DNA from: DSYU01 sp963827605
Lineage (GTDB): Bacteria; Chloroflexota; Anaerolineae; Anaerolineales; Anaerolineaceae
Reading direction: 5' to 3'
NCBI GenBank assembly: GCA_963827605.1
Contig: CAWHBK010000002.1
Span: forward strand, 372,001 to 436,000
Length of the DNA: 64,000 bases
The translations under genes were made by a program, and so were the position numbers. The notes under the pieces are model-generated. The model ran no database searches. It saw nothing but the letters and a program-made list of their open reading frames with translations, and was not told the DNA's origin. Shown piece by piece: positions 36,144-49,689 of this stretch (the stretch's first letter is position 1; every line of letters starts with the position of its first letter).

Positions 36144-36713
36144 ATGACTGTGACAAAAGCTGACTTATTCCGCACTACGGCCCGGTTGGACGAGCGCTCC
36201 TTCGAAGCGATTTTTCACGAGCACTATCCGAAGGTATACGCGATCCTCTTCCGCTTGACCGGCGACCGCTACGAAGCTGACGACCTGGCCGCTGATACGT
36301 TCTGGCGGCTGTGGGAGCAGCCACCCGCGCAAGATGAGAACCTGGCGGGCTGGCTCTACCGGGTCGCCACGCGCCTGGGCTACAACACCCTGCGCGCCGG
36401 CCAGCGCCGCGAGCGGTATATGGAAGCGGCCGCGGCTGCAGCCGCGGTCAAGGTCGAAAGCAGACCTGAGGACGACCCGGCCCGCGCTGCCGAACAGCAC
36501 ATCGAGCGCCAGCGCGTGCGCGCCATTCTACGCCAGATGCCGCTGCGCGATGTACAGGTGCTGGTGCTGCGCCACTCAGGCCTCTCGTATAAAGAAATTG
36601 CCGCCACCATTGATGTCGCCGCCGGTTCCGTGGGGACGCTTCTGTCCCGAGCGGAAACAAGATTTGAAGCGCTGTTCCGCCGAGGAGAAAATGATGATGC
36701 ACCTGAAAGATGA
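36144..36713 (+). CDS. ECF-type RNA polymerase sigma factor
   Basis: A 189-residue sigma factor. Region 2 shows FEAIFHEHYPKVYAILFRLT and ADDLAADTFWRLWEQ, and region 4 shows VLVLRHSGLSYKEIAATIDV followed by GSVGTLLSRA. The start at 36144 is inferred; a GTG 45 bases earlier is possible. The next gene, overlapping the stop by 20 bp, is a zinc-finger anti-sigma factor, the usual ECF arrangement. The downstream ABC exporter genes may be its targets. Confidence 0.88.
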   Translation: MTVTKADLFRTTARLDERSFEAIFHEHYPKVYAILFRLTGDRYEADDLAADTFWRLWEQPPAQDENLAGWLYRVATRLGYNTLRAGQRRERYMEAAAAAAAVKVESRPEDDPARAAEQHIERQRVRAILRQMPLRDVQVLVLRHSGLSYKEIAATIDVAAGSVGTLLSRAETRFEALFRRGENDDAPER

Positions 36714-37837
36714 TCAACTGCGCGCTTTTGTAGATCAAGAGGATGTCCGGCGAACAGGCCAGAAATGTGCAAGAGCACCTGGCTGCCTGCCCGGCCTGCC
36801 AAAATCGTCTGGACCAAATTGCCGGACGCGCCCAGATGGTGCACGCGCGGATGGATTTTCTGGCGCCCGGGCCGCTGGAACAGCCGCGCTCATACCCAGG
36901 CGGCGTACAAGCGCTTCGTCCACAACACACAATTCGTGAAGCAACAAAAGGAGACAAAACAAACCATGATTACTCGACGTCCTCTCTGGACTGCACTGGC
37001 GATCCTCGCCGTACTCACCCTCGTCTTCACCCTCACCCCGGCGCGCGCCTGGGCCAGCGATTTCCTGGGCCTGTTCCGCGTGCAAAAGGTACAGGTAGTA
37101 ACCTTCGACCCGGCCGCGATGGAAGATGCCAAGTGCTCGCCTTGGATCGAGCGAAGAGGCGATTAAGCAGGTTTTTAAAGATGACCTGAAGATCACCGAA
37201 CGCGGCGAAACGGTGAAAGTAGCCTCGCGTGGAAGAAGCCAGCGCCAAAGCCGGCTTTACCCCGCGCCTGCCTGACGAGCTCACCAATCTAGAACTGCAA
37301 GTGAAGGGCGGCATGAACGCGGCTTTCACCATTGACCAGCCCAAGCTGCAGGAGCTGCTGGATGTGGCCGATGTGAAAGTACAGCTGCCCGAGGATATTA
37401 ATGGCAAGACGGTCACCGCCAACGTTCCGGAAGCCGTGGTTGCCTCAACCGGCTGTGAAATCCCGCCATCGAAAGAGGGTTTGCCGTCTGACTGCGTCAT
37501 GCTGGTGCAGATGCCCAGCCCCACAATCGACGCACCGGCCAGCCTGGATATGACCAGCCTGGGCACCGCTATGTTCGAATTCCTGGGCCTCTCCGCTGAC
37601 GAAGCCAGCCAGCTCAGCCAGCGCATCGACTGGACCTCCACGCTGGTCCTGCCTATCCCGCAGGGCGGCGAAGTGCAGTACGAAGATGTAAGCGTGGACG
37701 GCGTAACCGGCACCCTGCTCCTGGAAGCCGGGCGGAACAGCTACGAGCTGATCTGGGTCAAAGACGGCATGCTCTACGGCCTGCACGGCCCGGGTGGAAA
37801 GAACCAGGCAATCAAGCTGGCCAGCTCGCTCAAGTAA
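36694..37837 (+). pseudogene. Zinc-finger anti-sigma factor with membrane anchor, four frameshifts
   Basis: Read across four one-base shifts (near 36740, 36890, 37135 and 37228), this gives one protein. The N-terminal zinc-finger domain has HLAACPACQNRLDQIAGRA (His-x3-Cys-x2-Cys). One membrane segment follows (LWTALAILAVLTLVFTL), then an extracytoplasmic domain of about 250 residues ending with YELIWVKDGMLYGLHGPGG. It should sequester the ECF factor encoded just upstream. The start overlaps the sigma gene and follows AGGAG. Each shift is a net one-base insertion, and the domain order is preserved. It could also be two genes, but spacing and family pattern favour one. Confidence 0.75.
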
Positions 37838-37849
37838 AAAAAGGATTAT

Positions 37850-37885
37850 GTTGATAGGCCGGCGCTCTTGCACCGGCCTATCAAC
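37850..37885 (+). terminator. Hairpin before the ABC transporter genes
   Basis: GTTGATAGGCCGG (37850-37862) pairs exactly with CCGGCCTATCAAC (37873-37885), followed by GTATTTAT. It lies between the anti-sigma gene and the ABC ATPase gene. Confidence 0.6.
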
Positions 37886-37898
37886 GTATTTATATACC

Positions 37899-38819
37899 AT
37901 GATGAATGACTACGCTATTCAAACTCGCGACCTGTGCAAAGAATTTGGCAGCCAGGTAGCCGTGCGCGGGCTGACCCTTGAAGTAAAACGCGGTGAGGTG
38001 TTTGGTTTTCTTGGCCCAAATGGGGCCGGTAAGACCACCTCGATCAAGATGCTGTTAGGGCTGGTAAAGCCCTCCGCAGGCAGCGCCAGCCTGCTTGGGC
38101 GCCCGGTGACGGACCGCAACGCGCGTGAGAAAACCGGCTTTCTCCCCGAGCACTTCCGCTTCCACGACTGGCTCACCGCGGGCGAATTCCTCAGCCTGCA
38201 CGGAAAGCTGTACCGGATGGACCCGGCCAGGCGCGAGCAGCGCGCTGCCGAGCTGCTCGAACTGGTGGGGCTGACCCCTTTCCGCGAAAAACAACTGCGC
38301 ACTTTTTCCAAGGGCATGCTGCAGCGAATTGGGCTGGCCCAGGCGCTGCTGAACCGGCCCGAGCTGGTTTTCCTGGATGAACCCACCTCCGGGCTCGACC
38401 CGGTGGGGCGCCGGCTGGTGCGAGATATCATTCGCCAGCTGCGCCAGGAAGGCACCACCGTCTTTCTCAATTCGCACCTGCTCAGCGAGGTGGAGATCAC
38501 CTGCGACCGGGTAGCGTTTATCAAGCACGGTGAGGTGCTGCGCGTCAGCACCGTCAGCGCTCTGATGGACGGCGCGACGACCGTCACCATCCACGCCCGT
38601 GGCTATGCCCCTGAAACGCTCGGCGAACTAGCCCAATGGGGCAAAGACGTACGTACCGAGGGTGATTCGATCCTAATGACGGTCAGCGACGAGGATGTAT
38701 TGCCGCAAATCAACCGCTGCCTGGTGGAGCGCGGCGTGGATGTGTATGCAATCATCCCGCAGCGACTGTCATTGGAGGATTTATTCATCCAGGTAGTTGG
38801 AACGGACGGGGGCTTATAA
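37899..38819 (+). CDS. ABC transporter ATP-binding protein (ABC-2 type exporter)
   Basis: A 306-residue ATPase. It has Walker A LGPNGAGKTTSIKMLLGL, the signature RTFSKGMLQRIGLAQAL, Walker B VFLDEPTSGLDPVGRRLV and the switch His in FLNSHLLSEVE. The C-terminal 75 residues are the extra domain common in ABC-2 ATPases. Two tandem ATGs occur at the start. One base separates it from the permease gene. The substrate is unknown. Confidence 0.92.
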   Translation: MMNDYAIQTRDLCKEFGSQVAVRGLTLEVKRGEVFGFLGPNGAGKTTSIKMLLGLVKPSAGSASLLGRPVTDRNAREKTGFLPEHFRFHDWLTAGEFLSLHGKLYRMDPARREQRAAELLELVGLTPFREKQLRTFSKGMLQRIGLAQALLNRPELVFLDEPTSGLDPVGRRLVRDIIRQLRQEGTTVFLNSHLLSEVEITCDRVAFIKHGEVLRVSTVSALMDGATTVTIHARGYAPETLGELAQWGKDVRTEGDSILMTVSDEDVLPQINRCLVERGVDVYAIIPQRLSLEDLFIQVVGTDGGL

Positions 38820-38820
38820 C

Positions 38821-39669
38821 ATGGATATCATTCGCACGATTGCCGCACTCACTTTTCGCGAGGCCGTCCGGCGCAGGATCGTTCTGGCTGCCCTGATTTT
38901 AGGGACTGCCTTCCTGGTGCTATACGGCCTCGGGTTTTATTTTATTCAACAGGATTTTAGCGTGGCCAGCAGGCACTTTCGCCCGCCCAGCGCTGCGATC
39001 CGCAACCAGGCCTACAATGTCCTGTTCCTGGCCGGGCTGTACGTGGTCAACTTCCTGTGCATAGCCATCTCCGCGCTGATCACCGCAGACAGCCTGGCAG
39101 GGGAGATTCAATCTGGCACGATCCAGGCCATCATCACTAAACCCATCCGGCGCAGCGAGGTGGTGCTGGGCAAATGGTTGGGCCACGCTGCCCTGCTGCT
39201 GCTCTACTTGCTGCTGCTGGGCGGCGGCGTGGTATTCGTCGTCTGGCTGATGACCCGGTTCACCGCTCACAATTGGTTGGCCGGGCTGGCCTTAGTTTAC
39301 TTCAACTGCCTGATCGTCATGACCCTTACCCTGGCATTTAGCAGTACCCTTTCCACAATGGCTACGGGCGGAGCGGTCTTTGGCGCGTATGGGCTGGCCT
39401 TTATCGGCGGGTGGGTGGAACGCATCGGCACTTTCTTGAACAATCAGACCGCCGCCGAACTGGGCATTCTCTCCAGCCTGATCATGCCCAGCGATGCTAT
39501 TTGGAGCAAGGCCGGCGGCCTGATGAGCTCATCGCTGATGAATATGGGCGGGGTGAACCCGTTCACCTCCGGGTCGGAGCCGAGCACATTGATGATTATT
39601 TATGCCGCGCTGTACCTGCTCTTGATGATGGGGATTGCCATCCGGCAGTTTAGTAAGCGAGATTTATAA
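38821..39669 (+). CDS. ABC-2 family permease
   Basis: A 282-residue integral membrane protein with about six segments (LAALILGTAFLVLYGLGFYF, VLFLAGLYVVNFLCIAISAL, HAALLLLYLLLLGGGVVFVV and others). The cytoplasmic loop ADSLAGEIQSGTIQAIITKP is typical of ABC-2 permeases. It pairs with the ATPase gene immediately upstream. Confidence 0.9.
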   Translation: MDIIRTIAALTFREAVRRRIVLAALILGTAFLVLYGLGFYFIQQDFSVASRHFRPPSAAIRNQAYNVLFLAGLYVVNFLCIAISALITADSLAGEIQSGTIQAIITKPIRRSEVVLGKWLGHAALLLLYLLLLGGGVVFVVWLMTRFTAHNWLAGLALVYFNCLIVMTLTLAFSSTLSTMATGGAVFGAYGLAFIGGWVERIGTFLNNQTAAELGILSSLIMPSDAIWSKAGGLMSSSLMNMGGVNPFTSGSEPSTLMIIYAALYLLLMMGIAIRQFSKRDL

Positions 39670-39688
39670 GCATGTCTATTCCACGCAC

Positions 39689-39919
39689 ATGAGCGACAAG
39701 TTCATGCTGTGCGAGGGAGACATTCAGCCAGACGGCGCGGCCCGGGTCAAGGGGTCTTATGCGGCCCCACCCGGGCCCGACTGGGGCTGGCGGATTACCA
39801 TAAAGCCTCCAATCAACGCGCCTGGTTCAGGCGAATCATTTCGGATGACAATGCATAACATCACCCCGGATGGCGAGGAAATGCTGGCAGTCGAAGCCGC
39901 ATATACGCGCCAGGCTTAA
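39689..39919 (+). CDS. Small uncharacterised protein
   Basis: A 76-residue soluble protein (MSDKFMLCEGDIQPDGAAR at the start; GWRITIKPP and FRMTMHNITPDGEE later) that looks like a compact beta fold. I do not recognise the family. It begins 19 bp after the permease stop, so it may belong to that operon. No strong Shine-Dalgarno is visible. Confidence 0.5.
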   Translation: MSDKFMLCEGDIQPDGAARVKGSYAAPPGPDWGWRITIKPPINAPGSGESFRMTMHNITPDGEEMLAVEAAYTRQA

Positions 39920-39959
39920 ATGCCAATCCGGGCATGATTAATGATATGATTCGTGGTTA

Positions 39960-41168
39960 ATGACCGCTGAAACCGAATTTCCCCGGCTCCGCCTGGTGGA
40001 CACCCAGGTGATTAATTACGAAGGTGAAACTTACCTGCTGCTGCGCGACCCGCTGCTTTTGACCGAGCAGACCCTGCTGGTCCCCCAGCCGATGATCCCG
40101 GCCCTGGCGTTATGTGATGGCACGCGCAGCCCGGCCACGCTGCGCGCCGCGCTGGCGATTCGCTATGGGTTGTTCCTCTCCACCCAGCGCATCGAGGAGT
40201 TCCTCAACGCGCTGGATGACGCGCTACTGCTGGATAATGAGCGCGCGCGCCAGGCGCTCGAGATTGCCAAAACGCAGTTCCGCCAGGCGCCCTTCCGCGC
40301 TCCAGCCAGCGCCGGGCTTTCCTACCCAAAGGAGCCGGGCGAACTGAGCAGCTATCTACAGGGTTACCTGGACCAAACCGGCCAGAATAATACGCAGGAT
40401 GGGAATATCCGCGGGATTATCAGCCCGCACATCGATTACGAACGCGGCGGGCCGGTATACGCTCAGGTGTGGAGCCAGGCCGCCGAAGCGGTGCGCGAGG
40501 CCGACCTGGCGATTATCTTTGGCACCGATCATTTTAGCGAGGGTCATCCCATTACACTCACCCGCCAGAGCTACGCCACCCCTTTTGGCGTGCTGCCCAC
40601 CGATACAAGCCTGGTGGATGCTCTGGCGGATGTGCTGGGAGTAGAGCAAGCCTTTGCCGGGGAGCTGCACCACCGCCGCGAGCATTCCATCGAGCTGGCC
40701 GCGGTGTGGATGCATCACATCCGCGGCGGCAATCCAATCCAGATCGTGCCCATCCTGACCGGTTCGCTGGGTCCTAACGGCAGCGGGATGGACAGCTCGC
40801 GCCTGAACGCATTCCTGGAACCACTCCGCGTGGCTGTGCAAGATCGGAAAACCATCGTGGTGGCGGCTGGCGACCTGGCGCATGTTGGCCCGGCCTTTGA
40901 TACCGAACCGGTGGACCCGGGCATGCTAATTTTGCTAAAGAGCGCCGACGATGAGCTGATCGATACCATGTGCCAGGGCGACGCGGAGGGTTTCTACAAC
41001 GCCATCCAGCGCGTGCAGGATCGCAATAACGTCTGCGGCGTCTCACCTATCTACCTGACCCTGCGCCTCCTGGCCTCTCACAAAGGCCGCAACCACGGGT
41101 ATGCCATCTGCCCCGCCGACCAGGCCAACACCTCGGTGGTGACCATCTGCGGGGTGACGCTGGAGTAA
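39960..41168 (+). CDS. Memo-family protein (AmmeMemoRadiSam protein B-like)
   Basis: A 402-residue protein. The C-terminal 270 residues match the MEMO1 fold: IISPHIDYERGGPVYAQV, LAIIFGTDHFSEG, REHSIELAAVWMHHIRG, IVPILTGSLGP and VVAAGDLAHVGPAF, with the three His and acidic residues typical of the metal-binding site. The N-terminal 130 residues form a winged-helix-like domain with LCDGTRSPATLRAALAIRYG, as often found in bacterial Memo proteins. The AMMECR1 and radical-SAM partners are not nearby. TATGAT ends 9 bases before the ATG. Confidence 0.85.
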   Translation: MTAETEFPRLRLVDTQVINYEGETYLLLRDPLLLTEQTLLVPQPMIPALALCDGTRSPATLRAALAIRYGLFLSTQRIEEFLNALDDALLLDNERARQALEIAKTQFRQAPFRAPASAGLSYPKEPGELSSYLQGYLDQTGQNNTQDGNIRGIISPHIDYERGGPVYAQVWSQAAEAVREADLAIIFGTDHFSEGHPITLTRQSYATPFGVLPTDTSLVDALADVLGVEQAFAGELHHRREHSIELAAVWMHHIRGGNPIQIVPILTGSLGPNGSGMDSSRLNAFLEPLRVAVQDRKTIVVAAGDLAHVGPAFDTEPVDPGMLILLKSADDELIDTMCQGDAEGFYNAIQRVQDRNNVCGVSPIYLTLRLLASHKGRNHGYAICPADQANTSVVTICGVTLE

Positions 41169-41178
41169 GAAGAGATAA

Positions 41179-41217
41179 CCGCAAAGGCGCATCGCGACTA
41201 CTGTCGCGCCTTTGCGG
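41179..41217. terminator. Bidirectional hairpin between the Memo and XDH-type genes
   Basis: CCGCAAAGGCGC (41179-41190) pairs with GCGCCTTTGCGG (41206-41217). It lies between two convergent genes and can serve both. Confidence 0.6.
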
Positions 41218-41224
41218 GAAATTA

Positions 41225-44083
<2,859 letters not shown>

Positions 44084-44162
44084 GGTTTCTCCACTATTTG
44101 GATCATCAGGCTCTATCGTTAGATGGGATGGCTCCTGCGGCCATCGTGACATTATTTGTAAT

Positions 44163-44235
44163 TAGGTCGGGCATAACTTGCGAAGCAAGTGCCGAACCAG
44201 ACCGCGTTTCTAACCGGCCCGGGTAGGCACAAGGG
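44163..44235. repeat. Short palindromic repeat segment between the XDH-type and FAD-subunit genes
   Basis: Contains the palindrome ACTTGC-GAA-GCAAGT (44176-44190) and a CCGGCCCGGGTAGG segment. Similar small elements occur at 47896-47953 (GTTGC-AAA-GCAAC, then CTACCCGGGTA). It probably reflects a short interspersed repeat family. Confidence 0.45.
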
Positions 44236-44271
44236 CCAACCCTACAAGAATCATTTGATCGCAGCCTGTTC

Positions 44272-45180
44272 TCATGCCGCAGCCCGTTCCCAGACCGCAG
44301 CCTGTTCCCAGGCTGTGGTAAATACGGTTTCAAACAGCGCCCCAACCAGATGGCGGCGGTATTCTGCGGTCGAGCGGCGCGGGCTGGTGCGGAAATGGGT
44401 GGTTTGTTCCAGCAGCAAGACGGCCTGGGCGAGCAGCCCCGGGTGATATTTAGCGCCCTTCAGACAGTCTTCCACCGCGTTCGCACGGCGGGGTGTTGGG
44501 CCAGCAGGTCCGGCAGCGATGTGGATATCGGTGATGAACTCGTTTTCGCGGGCCAGCCAGACGGCCAGATTGAGGATGGGCAGGGCAACGCCCTGCGGGC
44601 GCATCACCCGCGCAAAGGCCGATGCCTGGCCCGGCGCGCGCAGCGGCAGGAAAAACCCCACCAGGATTTCCCGGCCTGGGGCCAGCGTTGATACTCCAGG
44701 CCCGGCGAACAGGCTGAGCAGCGGCCGAAGTTCGCGTTTTACAAGGCCGTCTTCATCCAGGGACGCGACTTGCGCCTGCGCATCCAGCGCCAGCAGCCCA
44801 ATCATGCCATCCGCGGCGGGCAGAGCGTGGGCCACGTTGCCTCCCAGGGTGGCTGTGTTGCGCACTTGCGGCCCGCCGATCAGCCCACAAGCTTCGGCTA
44901 CCGCCTGGGCATGCTGGCGAACCAGCGGGGATTCGGCCACCTGGCTGACGGGTACGCCGGCCCCAATAAACAATTCGCGCCCGCGAACTTCCAAGCAGGC
45001 AAGCTCGGGGATCGCGGTTACATCAACCAATGTATCGACGGGAGGGTGTTGGCCCTGCTGGAGTTCGAGCAGGTAATCGGTTCCGCCCGCAATGGGGCGA
45101 GCTGGGCCAGTGCTGGAGCGGAGCGCTCCTAAGGCATCTTCAATTGAACGGGCAATCGTATATTGTTTCCACGTATTCAT
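44272..45180 (-). CDS. FAD-binding subunit of an XDH/CoxM-type molybdoenzyme
   Basis: A 302-residue flavoprotein of the CO dehydrogenase medium-subunit family. It has PIAGGTDYLLELQQG (FAD pyrophosphate site) and GGPQVRNTATLGGNVAHALP (second FAD site). The C-terminal domain follows with LVGALFETVFTTAWEQA. It passes electrons from the fused Fe-S/Mo protein encoded downstream to NAD or another acceptor. The start at 45180 (MNTWKQY) is the family-like one; an ATG at 45213 is also open. AAGGAG is 13 bases upstream of 45180, a long spacing. Confidence 0.85.
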   Translation of the reverse strand: MNTWKQYTIARSIEDALGALRSSTGPARPIAGGTDYLLELQQGQHPPVDTLVDVTAIPELACLEVRGRELFIGAGVPVSQVAESPLVRQHAQAVAEACGLIGGPQVRNTATLGGNVAHALPAADGMIGLLALDAQAQVASLDEDGLVKRELRPLLSLFAGPGVSTLAPGREILVGFFLPLRAPGQASAFARVMRPQGVALPILNLAVWLARENEFITDIHIAAGPAGPTPRRANAVEDCLKGAKYHPGLLAQAVLLLEQTTHFRTSPRRSTAEYRRHLVGALFETVFTTAWEQAAVWERAAA

Positions 45181-45225
45181 GGGATCGGCGGGCTCCTTAA
45201 GAAAGTGATCCATGACCGGGGCGGA

Positions 45226-45309
45226 GGATCATCCATCCCTTTCATGACCAGCTTTTCAAACGATGTACAGGCGGCACTTTTCGACGGGGAACAAAAGGGA
45301 GGATGATCC
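45226..45309. repeat. Long inverted repeat in the 45214-45534 intergenic region
   Basis: GGATCATCC (45226-45234), followed by ATCCCTTT, pairs with AAAGGGAGGATGATCC (ending 45309), around a loop of about 55 bases. It lies in the 321-bp divergent region between the FAD subunit and the deacetylase. The rest of the region shows only a TATAAT at 45495-45500, 34 bases before the deacetylase ATG; I see no gene. Confidence 0.5.
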
Positions 45310-45534
45310 GTCTAAGAGATGTGGCTAATGCATTCGTTGAATGGCACAAACTTCTTAGAAGGGGTTTTGCGCTGTTTGCAGCCCGACGCCGGCGCAGGGT
45401 TCCCTGACGCCGACCGCCGATTCCAGTGATAATGAACTTCCCTGATTATACGCTATATGGAAAAGCAATCGAAGGGCTAAACGGATAAATCCGGTATAAT
45501 CGGGACCATAAAAGGCCAAATTAGGATATTCATC

Positions 45535-46554
45535 ATGCCGCAAAAACAACATTCTCTCCACGCAAACCATGCGCGTCGATTTGCCTGCCTGCTGATCGCC
45601 AGCCTGCTGCTAAACGCCTGCCAGACGGCGCCAACCAGCGCACCATCCGTGACCTTGACTTCACCAGCGCCGTCTTCCAGCACGCAAATAGCGCTGCCCA
45701 CCCAACCCCCGCTGACCTCAACCGCGGTAGTTTCCGCTACTCCCGACCCGTCCGCCACGGCAGAAAACACCCAGACCAGCACGCCGCCTGTGACGATCAC
45801 AGCAATCGGCGATTTGGTTTCCGTCCCGGCCGGGAATGTGATCATGCCCATCCTGATGTATCACCACATCAGTGACGTAACCGGATCGCGCTATACCACG
45901 CCCATTAAAGTATTCCGCGAACAGATGGATACGCTGAAGAAAGAAGGCTACCAGACGGTCAATATCTCCCAACTGACGGATGTTATCCGCTCCGGGGGAG
46001 AGCTGCCGGAAAAGCCGGTAGCGATCACGTTTGACGACGGTTACCTGGATACCTACGAGAATGCATACCCCATCCTGCGCGAGCTGGGGTACACAGCCAC
46101 GGTTTATATCATTACCAGCACGCTGGGCACCGACCTATCCTACGGCTATATGCAAGAGGATACACTCAAGGAGCTGATCGGCGCGGGTTGGGAAATTGGC
46201 AGTCACGGCGTTACACACACAGACTTGACCAAAACCAAGCTAGGCGCGGGCAACGAGATGAAGCAGTCCAAGGAGGATCTGGAAACGAAGCTGGGGATTA
46301 AGGTGCGCTCGTTCTCGTATCCCTTTGCAGTCACCAATCAGGAGCTCAAAGATCTGGCAGCCGATACCGGGTACGAATCGGGGGTGGGCATCGACATCCT
46401 CAACACCCATACGCCCAAGCGCCTGTATTTCCTCAGCCGCCGCGAGATATACCGCAGCTTGCCTCTGTTTACGTTTGTCAAGGTTATCGTACCCAGTAAA
46501 GACGACGACCTGATCGCCACGCAAAGCGCAGTGACTGAGACACCTGCCCCATAA
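45535..46554 (+). CDS. Polysaccharide deacetylase lipoprotein (CE4 family)
   Basis: A 339-residue predicted lipoprotein with lipobox LLLNACQT and a Ser/Thr/Pro-rich linker, followed by a NodB-homology domain. Motif 1 is AITFDDGYLDTY (catalytic base Asp and metal Asp), motif 2 is SHGVTHTDL (metal His), and SFSYPFA is the motif-3 Arg-like region. PILMYHHIS is the usual entry string. It probably removes N-acetyl groups from peptidoglycan or an extracellular polysaccharide. Confidence 0.9.
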   Translation: MPQKQHSLHANHARRFACLLIASLLLNACQTAPTSAPSVTLTSPAPSSSTQIALPTQPPLTSTAVVSATPDPSATAENTQTSTPPVTITAIGDLVSVPAGNVIMPILMYHHISDVTGSRYTTPIKVFREQMDTLKKEGYQTVNISQLTDVIRSGGELPEKPVAITFDDGYLDTYENAYPILRELGYTATVYIITSTLGTDLSYGYMQEDTLKELIGAGWEIGSHGVTHTDLTKTKLGAGNEMKQSKEDLETKLGIKVRSFSYPFAVTNQELKDLAADTGYESGVGIDILNTHTPKRLYFLSRREIYRSLPLFTFVKVIVPSKDDDLIATQSAVTETPAP

Positions 46555-46632
46555 AAGACCCTTTCCCCCTTATAATAAATACAGGTTGAACGGATCCCCT
46601 ACCCCGCCTGCGAACTTCCAAGGAGCCAATCC

Positions 46633-47804
46633 ATGTTCTTTGATGAGCAGCAAAACCAGTTTGATTCACTGGGACAGTGGTTCGCCTGGCGAGTAGGCCT
46701 GGACCTGGCCGAATTCTGCGAAGCAGTTCCGCCCGAACTCGCTGCCGCGCAGCGGCGGAGCTGCGCCGCGGGGAAACGGCGCTGCATCGCTTTTTCCAGG
46801 ATCTACTGTCTGATCTGTACAAGCATCCCAAAGCGTACGGGGTGCCTGAGATTCCCTATGAAATCACGCTCCCTGGCGACCAGGCGCGCGAAGACCGCCT
46901 CCGCGAAGGCCGTTTAAAGGTGCGCCGGGTGATCGAAACTGGCCTGCTGGACTATCTGTACCAGCTTGGCCGCCTGGGCCAGCTGGATGGGGCGGCCAAA
47001 GGGCCGGCGGCCAACGAGCCGGCGGCTAAAGGACCAGCGGCCGAAGCACCGGCGCTGCAGTTTAGCCGCTTTTTCTATGACCAGCTGGTGGCGGAGAAAA
47101 AGAAAAAGGTCAAAACCATCACATTTCTCCAGCCGCTCGAAGGACTGGGGCTGGCTACCACGATAGATAAGGAGAGGGTGGTGGTTTCGAACCAGCGCTA
47201 TCCAGGGATGATGGCGGCGCTGGGCGCGTTTTCGCGAGAATGCGCGCGAATTAAAGACCTGGACTTCTTCTTTTTCCGGCGCTGCGATTTTGCGGTGTTC
47301 ACGCAGAAACGCCTGCCAGCCTTCGAAGATGCGCTGCGGCTGGCGCCTGGGGCGCTGCGAAGCGAGATATTAAAGATGGATATGCTGCTGTGCGAGCGCA
47401 AGTTCAAGCGCGAAATCCTGGTTGCTAACGCGGACGGGGGTTACCGCTTCCGTTACAGCAAAAAGAGCGATGCGATCGTCTACTGGTGCCGGATCCGGAG
47501 TTGGAGCAGCCAGGACCTTTCCCACAGCCTGCGCTGGGATTTCGCGGGCCTTTCGCCTGCGTTGTTTGCCCGGCTGGACGCCTGCAAGCCCCGGCTAGCG
47601 GAGCAGGTGTTCGCAGGCATCAAAACATGCACGCATTGTTACGGCAACTGCATGGCGCGCGTAAACGTTGAATACCAGAGCACCATCAAAGAAGGCTGTA
47701 AGGAAGCCGGCTGGGAAGCGATCGGGGAAAGCCCGGCCAGCTTCGAGAACCTGCGCACGGTCGTTTGCCTTCTAGATGACCTGGTCAGTGATCAACGCGC
47801 GTAG
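46633..47804 (+). CDS. Uncharacterised protein with a C-terminal CxxC motif, one frameshift
   Basis: Two open frames join across one lost base near 46750 to give about 390 residues. The N-terminus has MFFDEQQNQFDSLGQWFAW. The centre contains KKVKTITFLQPLEGLG and DLDFFFFRRCDFAVFTQK. The C-terminus has IKTCTHCYGNCMAR, a Cys-x2-Cys-x3-Cys cluster that could bind zinc. I do not recognise a family. A 4 x 15 bp repeat lies in frame at 46992-47051. GGAG precedes the ATG. It is not clearly in an operon. Confidence 0.55.
46992..47051. repeat. Four 15-bp in-frame repeats in the uncharacterised gene
   Basis: Four consecutive 15-bp units encode AAKGP, AANEP, AAKGP and AAEAP. The length is an exact multiple of three and the frame is kept on both sides. 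Confidence 0.8.
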
Positions 47805-48121
47805 TGCAGCCATATGACCATTGGCGCTCAACTTCGGTATTTCTTGCGGAGAGCGGCCCGGTCGGGTGCTGGACATACCTGGCAGGTGTCCGTACGTTGC
47901 AAAGCAACATCATGAACTTACATAGCAAGTTGCGACCGCACCCTACCCGGGTATTTTCGCCTCCCTGCCCGCATATCCAATCCAACCTGGCTGTATAATA
48001 TTCGCAGGGTTCCATTCGAACACACTGCTTGAACATCCGGAGTGAGAAAGCTTGCTGTTCTTTTCCGTTTGCGCAAGGGGTTCCGCAATGGAACGGGATC
48101 TCAGGCAGCAGGGAGGCACAG
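47805..48121 (+). other. Intergenic region upstream of glpK
   Basis: No gene is visible. It holds a small palindrome GTTGC-AAA-GCAAC (47896-47908), a CTACCCGGGTA element near 47944, and TATAAT at 47994-47999 as a candidate -10, about 115 bases before the glpK start. The long leader contains GGTTCCGCAATGGAACGG, which could fold. I recognise no known riboswitch. Confidence 0.4.
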
Positions 48122-49623
<1,502 letters not shown>

Positions 49624-49689
49624 TGGTAAAAAACCAATTACTTGTTTATAATTTCACAAATTCGTTTTTACAAATCGATGAGGAAATCT

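Noticed and set aside
48005..48121. Riboswitch in the glpK leader
   Set aside because: Some folding is possible, but no known aptamer core could be recognised by eye.
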